A stretch of 64,000 nt of DNA from Dastarcus helophoroides (lineage: Eukaryota > Arthropoda > Insecta > Coleoptera > Bothrideridae). Shown here in pieces: positions 10,225-22,700 of the stretch. Both the position numbers and the translations under genes were made by a program. The stretch lies in NCBI GenBank assembly GCA_028583605.1, contig CM053331.1:12818857-12882856 (forward strand). The letters run 5' to 3'. Within the stretch, counting starts at the first letter, position 1. The number at the start of each line of letters is the position of its first letter. The notes beneath the pieces were generated by a model, which searched no databases, was not told the origin of the DNA, and saw only the letters and a list, made by a program, of their open reading frames with translations.

Positions 10225-12654
10225 ATGTTGAAGCCGAATGTTTCCTCGTATTTAAAGGCTGCAAGTCAAGTCGTAAGTAATAATTTAAAACCAAGCGGCA
10301 AAAATGCAGTACTCCCGAAAAAAAAGGTGAACCTAACACCGTGTGCATTCAATTTGGGTAAAGCACTTCCCTCTGGGGACATCGCTATTTCTTGTGGCCC
10401 TGCATCCTCCTTGCAATTAAGGTGGGCACATACAGACATAAAGGTACCAGACTTCACCGAGTACAGAAGAGATACTACGAAAAACCCTAATGTGAAGAGT
10501 TCAGAAACTGCAGATAGTCGAAAGAACTTTACTTATCTGTTAGCTGGAGCTGGTACTGTTGCTTCAGCCTATGCAGCAAAATCCGTCGTTACACATTTTA
10601 TTTCCTCGATGAGCGCATCTGCTGATGTTTTGGCTTTAGCTAAAATTGAGATAAAGCTGTCAGATATTCCTGAAGGCAAATCGGTTACTTTTAAATGGAG
10701 AGGTATGTTTTTGAAATACACACTACCCCTTTTAAACTAATTATCTTTACAATGCAATTAACCATGATATTTTGCATACTGTAAATTAAAAGGCAAATAA
10801 AATACAGTGGAACTTTACTTAACGAACATAATTAAGATCATAATATGTTGTGGCATACGGAAAATAAAGCGCCAAGAACCAAATTTCTCTTCGAGTTTCG
10901 TCCCATTTCCGTTCCCACAAATGTGCGTTACTGCATTCACTATAAACCAGTAATATTGCTTTGCGGCGCTTCTCATCCCATACAATACAATATATGTGTG
11001 TCAACTTTTAGTTTCCGACCTTACTCATAATGCAAAATAGTTATTAAGTGAAAGCTAATTCCTATTTTAATTAATCTAAAACTTGATAATTTATTCCATG
11101 CTCAAAAATTACTGGACCATTTTTAAGGAGAGAGAATTATTATGATCATTTATTTTATCTTAGAATGAACCAGCGAGAATATGAATTTTGATTTGCAGAA
11201 CAAAAATTAAAATGCCTAATTAGCTTATTTTTATTATATTTACAATTAGTTAAATTTTTTTACTAGAAGAATGATACCAGATATTTACCATATTACTCTT
11301 TCTTCGACTACAAGCACCAATACATAGTGTTTGTAGTCAGTGGCGTAGCGTGGACTAATATAGACATGGGCAAAGTCGCGTCAGCAAGCTCCCTTTTTTT
11401 TCGTTCCTAAGATCTACGCAAAAAATCTAACTTACCAAACATGCTTTGCTTGACTTACCTACCTATGATAGTGAAAAAATATAAATGCGCAGTGAGGGAA
11501 TATTGAAAAGCATATAGATTTTAAAAAAATGTTTTATTTCGCAACTTGAGTGATTTAGTTTTTTACAAAAGTAATGTTCTTCGGTTTTTTGTTTTACCGA
11601 AGTCCTCTAGTAAGAATTTGTAATTGTTTTTTGCAGCTAAATCTACTTCGATTGAGAGTATTGCTAAAGCACACAGTCTGTCCTGCTTCGCGAGGCCGTT
11701 GGCGACGGCCCACTTCGCCCACTCCCAGCTACGCCACCGTTTGTAGTTGTATTCACATAAAATATTCTGTCTTCAATCACTATGTCAAATATCAGTTAGG
11801 CAAGTCATCTTTCTGCAACTTGTTTGGCTCCTTAAGGAAACTAGTTAAAATGCAGGCAATTTAGTACAAAGTTGAAATTTTAGGAAAAACAAAAATTTAT
11901 AATTTTTTTTTGGAATTTTTAGTTGAAATTGAGGAAAAACGACAAAATTGTAGGACTAAAGAAAAAAAGCTGCATGGAAAAAAGTTCAGATTTTCATTTT
12001 GGGAAAAAATCTAAATTTTAAAATTTATTCGTAACAATTTCAGAATGAAATCTATATTGTTAAAAACGTTCTAGATTTTAAGGTTAAGGTCAACATTCAA
12101 AATTGTATTATCACAGCGCTAAGTACAAGTCTAATTAAATTCATAATTTCAATAAAAAAAAAGTAAATATCGAAGAAGAAAACTTGACATTTATAAAAAA
12201 TTCACAAAATTTTGAATTACTTTAATTAGTTAACTCGACCTTTCACGATTTAAGCCCAAAAAAATCAAAATTTCAAATTGAAGATCGAAATTTTTTCAGA
12301 AATAGAGTTCGAATCTTGAAATGTGTAAACTTTATTTTAGGTAAACCATTGTTTATTAGGCACAGGACTGCTGACGAAATTGCAACAGAACAAGGTGTCA
12401 CTGTATCTTCGCTTCGTGACCCCCAACATGACAATGAACGTGTGCAAAAACCAGAATGGTTGGTCGTTATAGGTGTATGTACACATTTAGGATGTGTACC
12501 CATCGCCAATGCTGGTGATTTTGGCGGATACTATTGTCCCTGCCACGGGTCTCATTACGACGCGTCTGGAAGAATTAGAAAAGGACCAGCCCCATTGAAT
12601 TTGGAAATTCCTGCTTATGAATTTCCAGATGAAGGAACTCTAATGGTTGGTTAA
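10225..12654 (+). CDS. RFeSP: Rieske iron-sulfur protein, cytochrome bc1 complex
   Basis: This is the catalytic 2Fe-2S subunit of respiratory complex III, which takes electrons from ubiquinol and passes them to cytochrome c1 at the inner mitochondrial membrane. Exons are 10225-10702 and 12341-12654, joined in phase 1, for 263 residues (family usual about 230-275). Residues 1-68 are a basic presequence; the mature start is near HTDIKVPDF, closely like animal orthologues. A membrane helix spans about 102-125. Cluster motifs CTHLGC (206-211) and CPCHGSH (225-231) give ligands C206, H208, C225, H228 and the C211-C227 disulfide. The ATG at 10225 has A at -3. An in-frame ATG at 10096 would add 43 residues unlike a presequence and is not preferred. 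The 1.6-kb intron carries a hAT-type element. AATAAA follows at 12684. Confidence 0.95.
11338..11739. mobile_element. Non-autonomous hAT element in the Rieske intron
   Basis: This 402-base element has ends CAGTGGCGTAGC (left) and, on the opposite strand, CGGTGGCGTAGC (right). It is flanked by a perfect 8-base target duplication TTTGTAGT at 11330-11337 and 11740-11747. End sequence and 8-base duplication are hAT hallmarks. There is no transposase inside. Confidence 0.88.
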
Positions 12655-15600
12655 ATAGATAAATTGTATTATATTTATTATGAAATAAAGTGATTGTAAC
12701 TCTTACTTTGAAATTTTTATTTTAGATGCAATTATAATTTTACTGAAAGGTGCAAACTTTTAGTCAGTTTTTTTTTTCAGATCTCAACTTCTTTTCTATA
12801 AGCAAAAAATACAGGGTGGAGACTTTTAATTGGAATAAATTTGCTAGGGGAAAGCTCAATCATTTTTCAAAAAAATTCGAGAAACATCAATGTTTGAAAG
12901 TATCTTTCTTTTTCAAGCAATATGTGAAATATAGTTAGGGAGGGTGGCGGGGGTGGTTTTGAGATTAAAGTAGCTCCTCTATAGTGAATTTATTCCACTC
13001 AAAACTTCCATCCTTTAATAAAAAGAAAGAACAACTCATTTCCTATTTTTGCCTTCAATTCTTTTGATAGCAACTTACTGAACTTAAACAAGTGATAGCA
13101 ATTTGTAGCTAAAAAAGTATTTTTGGACAATTGCTGACTTCAAAAAATGTTTTGTATGTTTGCTGAAGTGTTAATCTTTCTCTTGAAATATGTAGTTTAA
13201 GCTTCGTTAATAAAAAGGGTGAAACTTCGCGAAACGTTTATTCTGTAAAAAAATTCACAATTTCAAGATTAACTTTGAAATTCTTCATGGTAGCCATCGG
13301 AAACATCGGAACTTCAACATTTTGAATTTTTCTAAAAAGTGAAATCTTGGGTTCAAAAAAATTTAAATATTCAAGTTCAAAATCAAAGTCTACAATTTGA
13401 GAAAAAATTCCATGTTTATAAAATTTCTTAATACATTATGAAAAAGGTTCTTTTCAAAGTATTGTCTTATCTTTTTAAAACAAAAATAAAGAAGTTTTAT
13501 CGGCAATGTTTATTTTATCAGGGCTTTGAACCGGAAGTCGGAAAAAAAATAATGGTTTATTTTGGTTCGTTGAATTTGTATGTTCTTAAAATAATTTTTA
13601 CTTTACCCTAAAGTTTGGGATTTTCTTTTCAAAATTTTACACAAATTTATGCAACTTTCATCTCAAAATTATGAGTTTGCTTTAAAGAATATTTTTTTGG
13701 AAGTTTAATTAGAAACTTACAATTTCCTTTCTTTCTAAGAAAATGTTGATTTTATTCTCAAAATTTCAAGCCAAATTGAGTTTAAAGTTGTATAACTTGA
13801 ATATTCGTTTTTCAAAATTTTCGGCCCTTTTTTGAAATTTGGACCTTTTTCTCTAAAGATTTCTTTTCTTTTTCTAAAATTTTGGGTTTAATATAAAAAT
13901 TTTGTGTGCTATTGTAAATATGGACTCAACCAGAGGAGTCTTTTTCATTAAAGCCCATTTTCTTGGCAATTTTATTTGCAAATTCGAATTTTTCCGAAAA
14001 TTGTAACTTTTTCTTCAGAACAAACACTCAAAATTTGTTTTTTTCTCAAACTTTTCCCTTTTCCTTCAAATTTCACTTTAATTTAAATATGCCAATTTTT
14101 TTCTCGAAATTTCAAATTATAATGTTTTTTTTACGATGGCGACTTCATAAAACTTCCCAAAATTCCCGGATTTGGCTTTTTTTCTCAAAATTTGCGATAA
14201 AATCTCGCTATTTCAAATTTTTACTACAAATTGGGAATTTCAGTCAAAATTTCAAGAGAAAAATACATTTATATTCCAATTTAAAGCCGGGATCTTGAAA
14301 TTGAAGTCGAAATCTTGAGGGTAAACTTGAAACGATGACATGTTAGAAAACGTCTAATTTAAACTTCCAATTTTTAGCTGCTTTTATTTACGCTATATTT
14401 GACTTTTTTCTTAAAATTTCGACTTTAACCTCGAAGCTGCGATTTTTTTTCAGATTGTTTTGAATTTAGGCAGCTTTAAAATCGAAATTTAGTTAAATCT
14501 TAAATTCGTTTTGTAGAATTCGTTCAAAATTTAAAAATTGGTAATTTGTAAAATTAGATTCTTCAGCAAATTAAAAAAAATGTTGGAACGGGCGAATTTT
14601 GAAAAAATGTCCATGTTATCACACAACTCGAACTTTTGAAAAAATAAATGGAAATTTCGAAAAAACTTCAAATTTTGAATGAAACTATATTTAACTTCGA
14701 AAAAAATCCCAATTTTGATGATAAAAGGTAATTATTTCTAAAAAAGATTACAATCCTGAAAAAATTGAAATATTTCAAAAAGTTGCAATTTTAAAAAAAG
14801 TGAAAATTTGGAAAAAGTCGGAATTATCAAAAAAAGAATTGAAAACTTCGAGAAATAGTAAAAAGTTTAAGCCAAAGTGGAAATTTTCAAAAAAAGGTAA
14901 AGATTTTTAAAAAATAATATTTCAACATAATCCTATTATAAAAAATCTAAAATTTTGAAAAAAAATTGTGTTGTCAAATTTTTTACAAAAAGTAAAATTT
15001 TGTAAAAAAGAGGAAATTTTCCAAAAAAATCAAATTCTGAAAAAGGGGCAGCTTCGACGAAAAGTCGAAATTTTCAAAAGAAGTATAAATTCTGAAAAAG
15101 GTTCAAAAATATTAAAAATGTCGAGATTTTGAGAAAAATTTAATTTTTCAAAAAACAAAAATTAAAGGAAAATCTAATTTTTCAAATAAAAGTTCAGTTT
15201 ACTACATAAAAGCAGAAACCTAGAGAAAAAGTAGAAATTTTAAAAAAATCTGTTTTCGAAAAAGATGTTTTATTTAATTTTGAGTTTAAACCCTGAAAAT
15301 ATTTTCTGTAAATTTCGGATCTTTCACAATTTTTTTTAGAAACTTTGAAAATTGATTTTATAACAATTACATTTCTTTTAAAATTTTCAACTCTTTCCTT
15401 ACAAGTTATTCAATTCTCTTTTTATCTACAATTTAAACTTTTTCCATATTAACTTTAATAATTTTTTCCGTTTTTCGAATTTATAATCAAAATGCAACAT
15501 TTTTTTCTAAATTCGGAGAAATTATTTAAATTCGATTTTTTTCCATTTTTAATATCTTACTTTTTTGTAAAATTTTAACTTTTCTGCAATGACTATTTTT

Positions 15601-15747
15601 TTTAGAAATTCATTTTTTTTTCTAGGAATGCATTTCTTTCTAAATTTAAGGAAAAAACTTTTTAACAGGAATTTTTGTTTCAGTCTATAACCTATTTTTT
15701 AAAGTTTAGTTAGAACTCATCAATTGACTTGAAATGCAAACCTTTAT

Positions 15748-16235
15748 AGTGTTTCTTAACCTTTTAAGTGAGTCGCACCCCTTTGAATCTGAAAATAGGT
15801 CTCCGCACCCAACAATTAGAAATACATTTTTTGCGAAATTTATTGTTTATTTGAAAAAAAAATATATATCAAATACAAAACAATATTACTTTTATTAATG
15901 GCTAGGCTGTTGTTTGTTCATTAGAATATTTGTGAAGCGAGGCTCTTTTTTTTAAAAAACACTCGTAAGTCATCAGTAGCATTTAAGCGAAGGGTTTTAT
16001 AACAACTTATAGTTTAATTTTTATATTTGATTGGCTTTAACATAAATATAAACCTAATAATTTATTTGATTATTTTTGTTGAGACCAATTTACCATTGCT
16101 TTGTTTATTATTTTGAATGTTTCTAAAAGATTAAAAGGTTAATTATTTTTGAAATAGATTTTATATTCAGTCCAATAAACGTATTTAGAATAATTTTCAT
16201 AAGGCTTCTCCCGCACCCCCAGGTTAAGAACCACT
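15748..16235. mobile_element. hAT-like non-autonomous element
   Basis: The left end AGTGTTTCTTAACC and the inverted right end AGTGGTTCTTAACC form a terminal inverted repeat typical of hAT elements. Flanking 8-mers ACCTTTAT and AACTATAT agree at 6 of 8 positions, fitting an aged target duplication. GCACCCC motifs sit just inside both ends. No coding sequence. Confidence 0.65.
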
Positions 16236-18111
16236 AACTATATCATAACTCTGCTATGAAATACAAAATGTATATTTTTTATTTTCTTCTTGAAATTTAA
16301 GCTTTGAACCTAAACTCTAAAATCAAAGAAATTGTAATAAATTACTGTTTTATCAATCAATCATTTAAGCATTTAGCAATAACTACGTTGCACATCAAGT
16401 TATTGGAATCTCTTCTACTATCACAGACATAATTTAAAGCATCAATCGCAGAAATTTGGAAAGGTCCATGCCTAGCTTCTTCAAAGATTGAGGTTTACAC
16501 TGAAATTTTATAAAACAGGCTTCAAGTTTACATTGAATTGTTTGGCAATAATTTAAGATTTTTCTCAATTTTTCAGATTACACCGCTAATTTTTTCGCTT
16601 TTCCTTATAATTTCCAACTCATTCCAATCCAACTTGATTTTAATGTTTTGAAATTGCGAATTTCATCTCAAACGATCTCGTGTCTTTGCAAATTTTCCAG
16701 TTTTCCCCGATTTTAGTAGCAATATCGACATTTCAAGCTTATTTTTTAAATATAACTTTTGTCAAAATTTCGAGAATATTTTCCGGTGTGTATTATATTT
16801 CTTTTTCAAACTTCGACTGCTGCTTTTATTAAAATTCTGAATACACACTTTTCGCTTTTACTTTTTTCCTAGCTAAAAATACGTTATTTTAAAAATATGT
16901 AAGATAAACATATACAAAAAGAAAACAATTTCCACCAAGTTTGATCCAGTGGTTCACAAAGTTTTTTTTGCACTTTGTTTTTCATTTCATTTTAAAAATT
17001 TCACAGCTAAATCACTGAAAAGAGTAAGAGTTAGAAATTTAGACTTTTTTTATGATTATCACAGTTTGTATTGTGATTTAAAGAACAAAAAAATTTCAAA
17101 GTGAAAACTAGAAATTTCATAAATAAAAAAAACTTCCAAGAAAATATTCAAAATTAAAGAAAATCAATAAACTTTGACCGCGCTTTATAATTTTACCTTT
17201 GAAATTTGAAGATTAAATTTCAGATTTCAAAATTTTTAATTGAAATACAAACTTGGGCTTTGTTTTTGTAAATTTGAATTTATAAAGCCAAAATTTTGTA
17301 AGTTCAAATTTCAAAGAAAATTTAAGAAGGAAATCAAAAGTAGTTAAAATCAGTTGCGGACGAAGTTCCATAAAAATTCAAAAATGTTTTAAAAAAAAGT
17401 GAAAATGTTGTGTTTTAATTCATTTTAAATTTTTTACGTAAAATTTTGACTTTTAAATCAAATTTCCAAAAAAAAATAAAATTGAAATTGCAAATCTTAA
17501 TCTTGGAAAAACCCGTAATTTAGTAAAAGAATCTTTTAAATTACATATTTTATATCTAAAGTAAACATTTTGAGAACTGGAGATTTCAAGAAAATTCTTA
17601 AATCGTTTTTTAACGCAATGTTTTTTCCGGTATTTCCGTTTTATTTTTGAAATCTGAAGTCTACATTTCAAATATTTAATTTTCATCAGAAAAAACTTAA
17701 AAAAAAATTGAAAAATGATACATTTCAATCATGAAAATACTCTACATTTAAATATTATTTATTTTTTAAACCTTCAAATCTACCTTTTTTTTATTTTATT
17801 TCAAATTATACTTCAGAGTTTAATTTTTTAATTTCAAGAAAAAATCTAATTTTGACAAAAATTAAAATTTTCATAGAAAAATGCCGGCAAAATATCAGCA
17901 ATCTGCTGAAATTTGATAAGTTACTTTTAAATCACTTTTCTTTAACACTATTATAGAAACTGCATATTCTGCCACTAAAAATTGTGATGGAACAAATGTC
18001 ATTCGAGATTAATTAGATTCATTTTAGGAAGTGATATCAAGAAATTTGTTTTTGTTGCTAGAATTATATGTAACAATTAAGGTATTTATTTAAAGCTCTG
18101 CGTTTCAACAT

Positions 18112-19125
18112 TGAAGACGAAAAGTCTATATATACATGTGTCGTAAAATGCTTCGTTTCCGAGTTACAGGGTGTGGAAAGTTAGTTCCTGATTATAGTTT
18201 TTAATTAACAGTTCCGAAACGCATGCAAATATTTGAATGAAATTTGGCACAGCTTTATTTTATTTGGTGGCCTTTCAAAAAATTTAGAAAATAATTAGCA
18301 GAACTTAATCAGTAGTGGGTATATCGAGGGGGGCAGTGCTTAAAATGTGCCTTATTTATTTTGTGTGCACTTACTGAAACTCAACATTGTTAGGCGTTTT
18401 CGAGTAAAATGTATTTTTATATCTCAATGCATTAAAAAACCTCCCACAAAAATCTTAGATGTAACACAAAGTTGGCTTTAAAATGAAAGAAAACCTATGA
18501 TATGTTTATTACCTAAAATCTACTTTACAAAAAAAAAAAAAAAATTTAACTAATAATTAGGTAAAAAAAAATGTTTCGCAAATATTTAAAAACAAATTTA
18601 AAAACATTAGCCTTTGTTTGCAGAAATTGCTCAAAGAGGCCAGCAGTGACAAGAAAACATGGAAATGTCAATACCATTTATTTTCTTTCATTTCAATGCC
18701 AACCATGTGTTACATTCCTTATTTTTGGGCGAGTGCTTTTAATGCATCGAAATATAAAAATGCATTTTACTCGAAAACCACTGACAATATAGAATTTCAG
18801 TAAGAGTACCTTTTTTTATATAAAAATGTTTGTAGTTTAAATTTTTGTTAAAAAACTCCCACAAAAGTGCACCCAAAATAAATAACGCACGTTTTCAACA
18901 CCGCCCCCTCGTTGCACCCGCCACTGGTTAAGTTGCGTTAATTAATTCTTAAATTTTTGGAAAGTGCATGAAAGGGTATGGAATTGTGCCAAATTTCATT
19001 CAATTATCTGTACACGTTTCGCAACTATTAATAAAAAAACTATAATCAAGAAGTAACTTTCCATACCCTGTAACTCGGACACGAAGCATTTTACGACATA
19101 TGTTTATATAGGCTTCTTATCTTAT
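18112..19125. mobile_element. One-kilobase foldback element
   Basis: The left arm (about 18112-18515) is repeated in inverted orientation by the right arm (about 18665-19125), with a short loop between. CGTAAAATGCTTCGTTTCCG at 18145 matches the reverse complement of the sequence near 19080 with one mismatch, and the match continues with small gaps through GAGTAAAATG and a TGTAACACAAAGTTGG-like inner segment. Its RNA would form a long hairpin. Superfamily and target duplication are unclear. Confidence 0.75.
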
Positions 19126-19235
19126 TTTGGGCTCTAAAATACGATTCTGAATTTATGGTGCTACATTTAGAATCACCTTGTATTTTGAAGATTTTTATGA
19201 ACATTTAGTGGTTTTTCTATGATCTTGTTAGAGAA

Positions 19236-19365
19236 AGTATAGTCTACATGTTTGGAATGGCATATGCCACATTCCCAAAACTGTAACCCTCGTCTACGGC
19301 TCAGGCTACAACCTTTTCGCTTGTGTGGAATGTGTGCCCTCCCATAATTTGCATTAGAATATACT
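19236..19365. mobile_element. Possible short inverted-repeat element
   Basis: AGTATAGTCTACATG at the left and AGTATATTCTAATGC (opposite strand) at the right enclose about 130 bases that are much more GC-rich than the surroundings. This looks like a miniature element, but the evidence is thin. Confidence 0.3.
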
Positions 19366-19742
19366 ATTTCAAGTTGTCAAAATTACATCAAATTTTATGA
19401 AATGTTAAAACATTCACATTTTATACAGACTATGTGTTAATTATATGGTGACATGATTTTTACAGTTAAAGAATTCTTGGAAATTGGAAAGGAACAATGT
19501 GACTGCTAGGTAAAAATATATTGAATGAACTACTAAAACAATTTATGTAGATTTTAAAAGATATTTACAATTCAGTGAAAATTAATTAAAAAAACTAATA
19601 TTTAACAATACTAAAAAGTTTACCCTATTCATTTAGCTTAAAAAATTCACACCCATCTGTAAAAAAAAAGAAAGGTATATAAATTAAAGAACGAATTTGT
19701 AAACTATAAATGATTTTAAAGTGGAGTAATGACCTGACCTAT

Positions 19743-22700
19743 TTAGGCAGTCTCATCTTCGTTTTCATAGTTTTGTATTTCATCTACTATATTTGATTCT
19801 TGGGCGTAATTGTAACCTTCTAAATAATTCATATGGAACTCTTGAGCATCAGCATCTGAATTGAAAACAATTTTTAGATCTTTCCATTGTGGATGTTCTA
19901 CGTCTTCAGCCCATTCAACAGCTCTCCATTGACATTCATTGCCTGAAAGCTAATTAAACCCATCTAATATGCATATTTGCTTAAAATTTAGAAATGTTAC
20001 CTCCATATGTGTGTTTGTACCAATTAACGTTAAGCTAACCATAATCCCACCATCGGTACTAAATGATATTCTTGCTCCAAAAATATCCGGATCATAAAAA
20101 ATCTGTGCTTCACCAACTGCCACGACATGCCAGTGCCCGGAAATATTTTCTTCCAATCTGCCTGACTTTGTGCATAGTACCATCCTGAACAAATCATCAC
20201 TTAGTAAATGAATTTCCAGACAACAAATACCTACTTTTCATCATCGTCGTAATCATCGTATTCATCATCTTCATTAGTTTGGTTTGCCACTTCAGATAAA
20301 GAAACCTGTTCCTCGTTACTGACATCCTCCAAGCCGTAATCTTGCACTAGAGAAGGTAGCGTCTTCTGCTCTTGAATATCTTTTAACTTGGTCTTCACTT
20401 CCATCACCTTCTTGTAGAACTGCTGAGCAATGTCTGCATTTTTGAATCTGACGGCTATTTGTTCAAAAAACATGCCATCTTCTGTGTGGTTCGGACCCAC
20501 CCACATCCATGCTTTGTCGGAAGTTGTCATAGGTTGAAGATCGAGATCTTCAGTAATGCGTTGATTTAGTACCAGTTTGAAGACTTGTTCTCGTCTGAGC
20601 AAAAATCTGTATGTATCTGAAATTAGAGAAAAATCACTTGATAAGTAGTTGGCGTGTTAAAAAACAAATGGAACAATATTCAGATGACTGGTTTTCTTTT
20701 TACCGATCTAATTTAGTAGGAAGGAACCAAATTAAAATATCTATTCATAAGGTAATCAATGATTAAAGAGGTGAAGAGTAAGTCCCCAAAAATAGATTAT
20801 TGAGACGTCTGGTTACCAAAACGAAACGAATAGTTGTAACTAGTGTTGAAATAATCGAACAATTTTCAGAATCGAATACATTGAATTCGAATACTTTTGA
20901 GAATCGAATAAGTATTCGAATACAAAGAATCGAATTATGGGATAATAAAATACCTACTAGAAAAATTGTCTCGGCGGCCTATTCGAGGTATGTGGTGGTG
21001 AGATATGACTTTCGATTTCAGTACTTCCGTACCTATGCCCGTAATTGGTAATTCCCTAATTGAATATATATAAATTTCTTAATATAAATAAATCTTGAAG
21101 CTTTAGAATTTACATACGTATCTTTAACTTTGATTGGATTCGGATATTGGCACTGTATTTCCTGATATTGTTAGATTTCATTATTAAAATTGAGAGCCAG
21201 ATTTTAAAAAGTTCTTAAGCATTTCGTTATTTAATAATTTTATGAGAAGGATGAAACAACAAATTAAAAATTAGATACATATTCGAATGCAGGAGTATGC
21301 GAGCATAATGCGTAACCAACCATCCCGAAAAAAAAATGGTCTCGAATACAATACGCATTCAATAATGCATGTCTAAGATCTCGAATACAAGAATCGGGTA
21401 CAGTATTCAACATCGGAGAAGTTAAGAATCGGAGATGTAGCGTAGTTAGGAGACCTATTCTATTCACTACTCAGCATTCCAATGTGTACATATTTTGTAT
21501 TCGAATGCAAGCAAGTACCCGAAAACTTATGAATCATGCGATGATAAGATGTTGCTTGCGCGAGGCGAGAACCGATTCTATTCATATTCTCACTTTAACT
21601 CACGGAGTCTGGGAGTATTCGAATACTTCAGTTGAGAATCGGATGTATTCGGGATCTTGGTAGAATCGAATACATCTCACAACTTGTATTCGAATAGCCC
21701 AACACTAGTTGTAACGGCTTGTTTATTCCGCTTTGTACCGATGTAATATTATGTGTGTGATTAATTTTTTGTAAAAGATCGGACGATTCCTATTTAAAAC
21801 GAAAATGAAATGCATTCGGCTTCCAAAATCTAGGGGGAAATTAAAGTGAAACATTCATACTACTTAGTGATAAAAATCAAATTAGAATTGTTTACGTGTT
21901 TGCAGTTGATGTATGTTTTAAAAAAAAAAGGACCAGCTTCAGTTTTAAAACCAATTATAAATTTAAAAAAAATTAGATACACTCAAAAATGTCGAAACAA
22001 AATGAAAAATTTCGAGAAACGATTTCAAAATTAAATCCTAAATTCCGAATTTTTTAGTATCTTTTTGAGTTATTATCCGAAAAAAGTCGAACTTTGGAAT
22101 TTAAACTCAAAATATTGACACCTCTAGAATTTTTCATTTAACTCAAACTTTCTGAAATTTCGGAAAGTTCATTTCATTTCTTCCGTTTTTGAATTATTAT
22201 CCGAGAAAAATAGAAATTTCGATAAAAGTGTATTGTTCTTCTAGAACACAATTCGAAAGAAGTAAATATTTCCATTTTAGATCCACACTTGCCAAACAAA
22301 GCAAATGTGGCCAGATCAATGCCAAACGAATAAAGTCGAAATTTGAAGAATATGTTTTTTGGGGATAATTTGAAAAAGTTAAGATTTGGAGGTTAAATAC
22401 GAAATTACAAAAATTGAAATACAAATCTTGCCCCTGAAACCAAAAAGGATTAAAAAACACAACAAAGGTTGCTCTAACGCGTTTCGATAGCCAAGCGATT
22501 ATCTTCAGAGATATTGTGTTTTTTAATCTTTCTTGGTTTCAGAAGATAACATTTGTAATTCAATTTTTGAAGATAACTAAGGATTAGTCTATTGTTGCAC
22601 CAAAAAAAAATAAAATTAAATAAAAAACAAAATTACAAAAAAAAAAAGAAACATTGCCTGATCAACACAAAATTTCGCGATTAAAATCTAAATCGAAATG

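Larger units (their letters stand above)
12655..19742. repeat. Gene-free satellite region between convergent genes
   Basis: No gene is supported over 7 kb. Most is degenerate AAATTTCGA-type satellite. T-rich wording prevails at about 13300-14300 and 15280-15700 and A-rich wording at 14580-15270. A CAGGGCTTTGAACCGG end at about 13520 resembles the left end of the element at 40781 but has no visible partner. Three element-like structures inside are listed separately. Long open frames here (for example 13963-14298 and 17453-17728) are low-complexity. Confidence 0.7.

Noticed and set aside
10804..11050. Possible mariner-type element starting at TACAGTGGAACTTTACTTAACG
   Set aside because: One end only; no convincing inverted partner or TA-flanked boundary was found downstream.
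17453..17728. 91-codon minus-strand frame
   Set aside because: Phe/Lys/Ile-rich translation of AT satellite; no domain or splice context.
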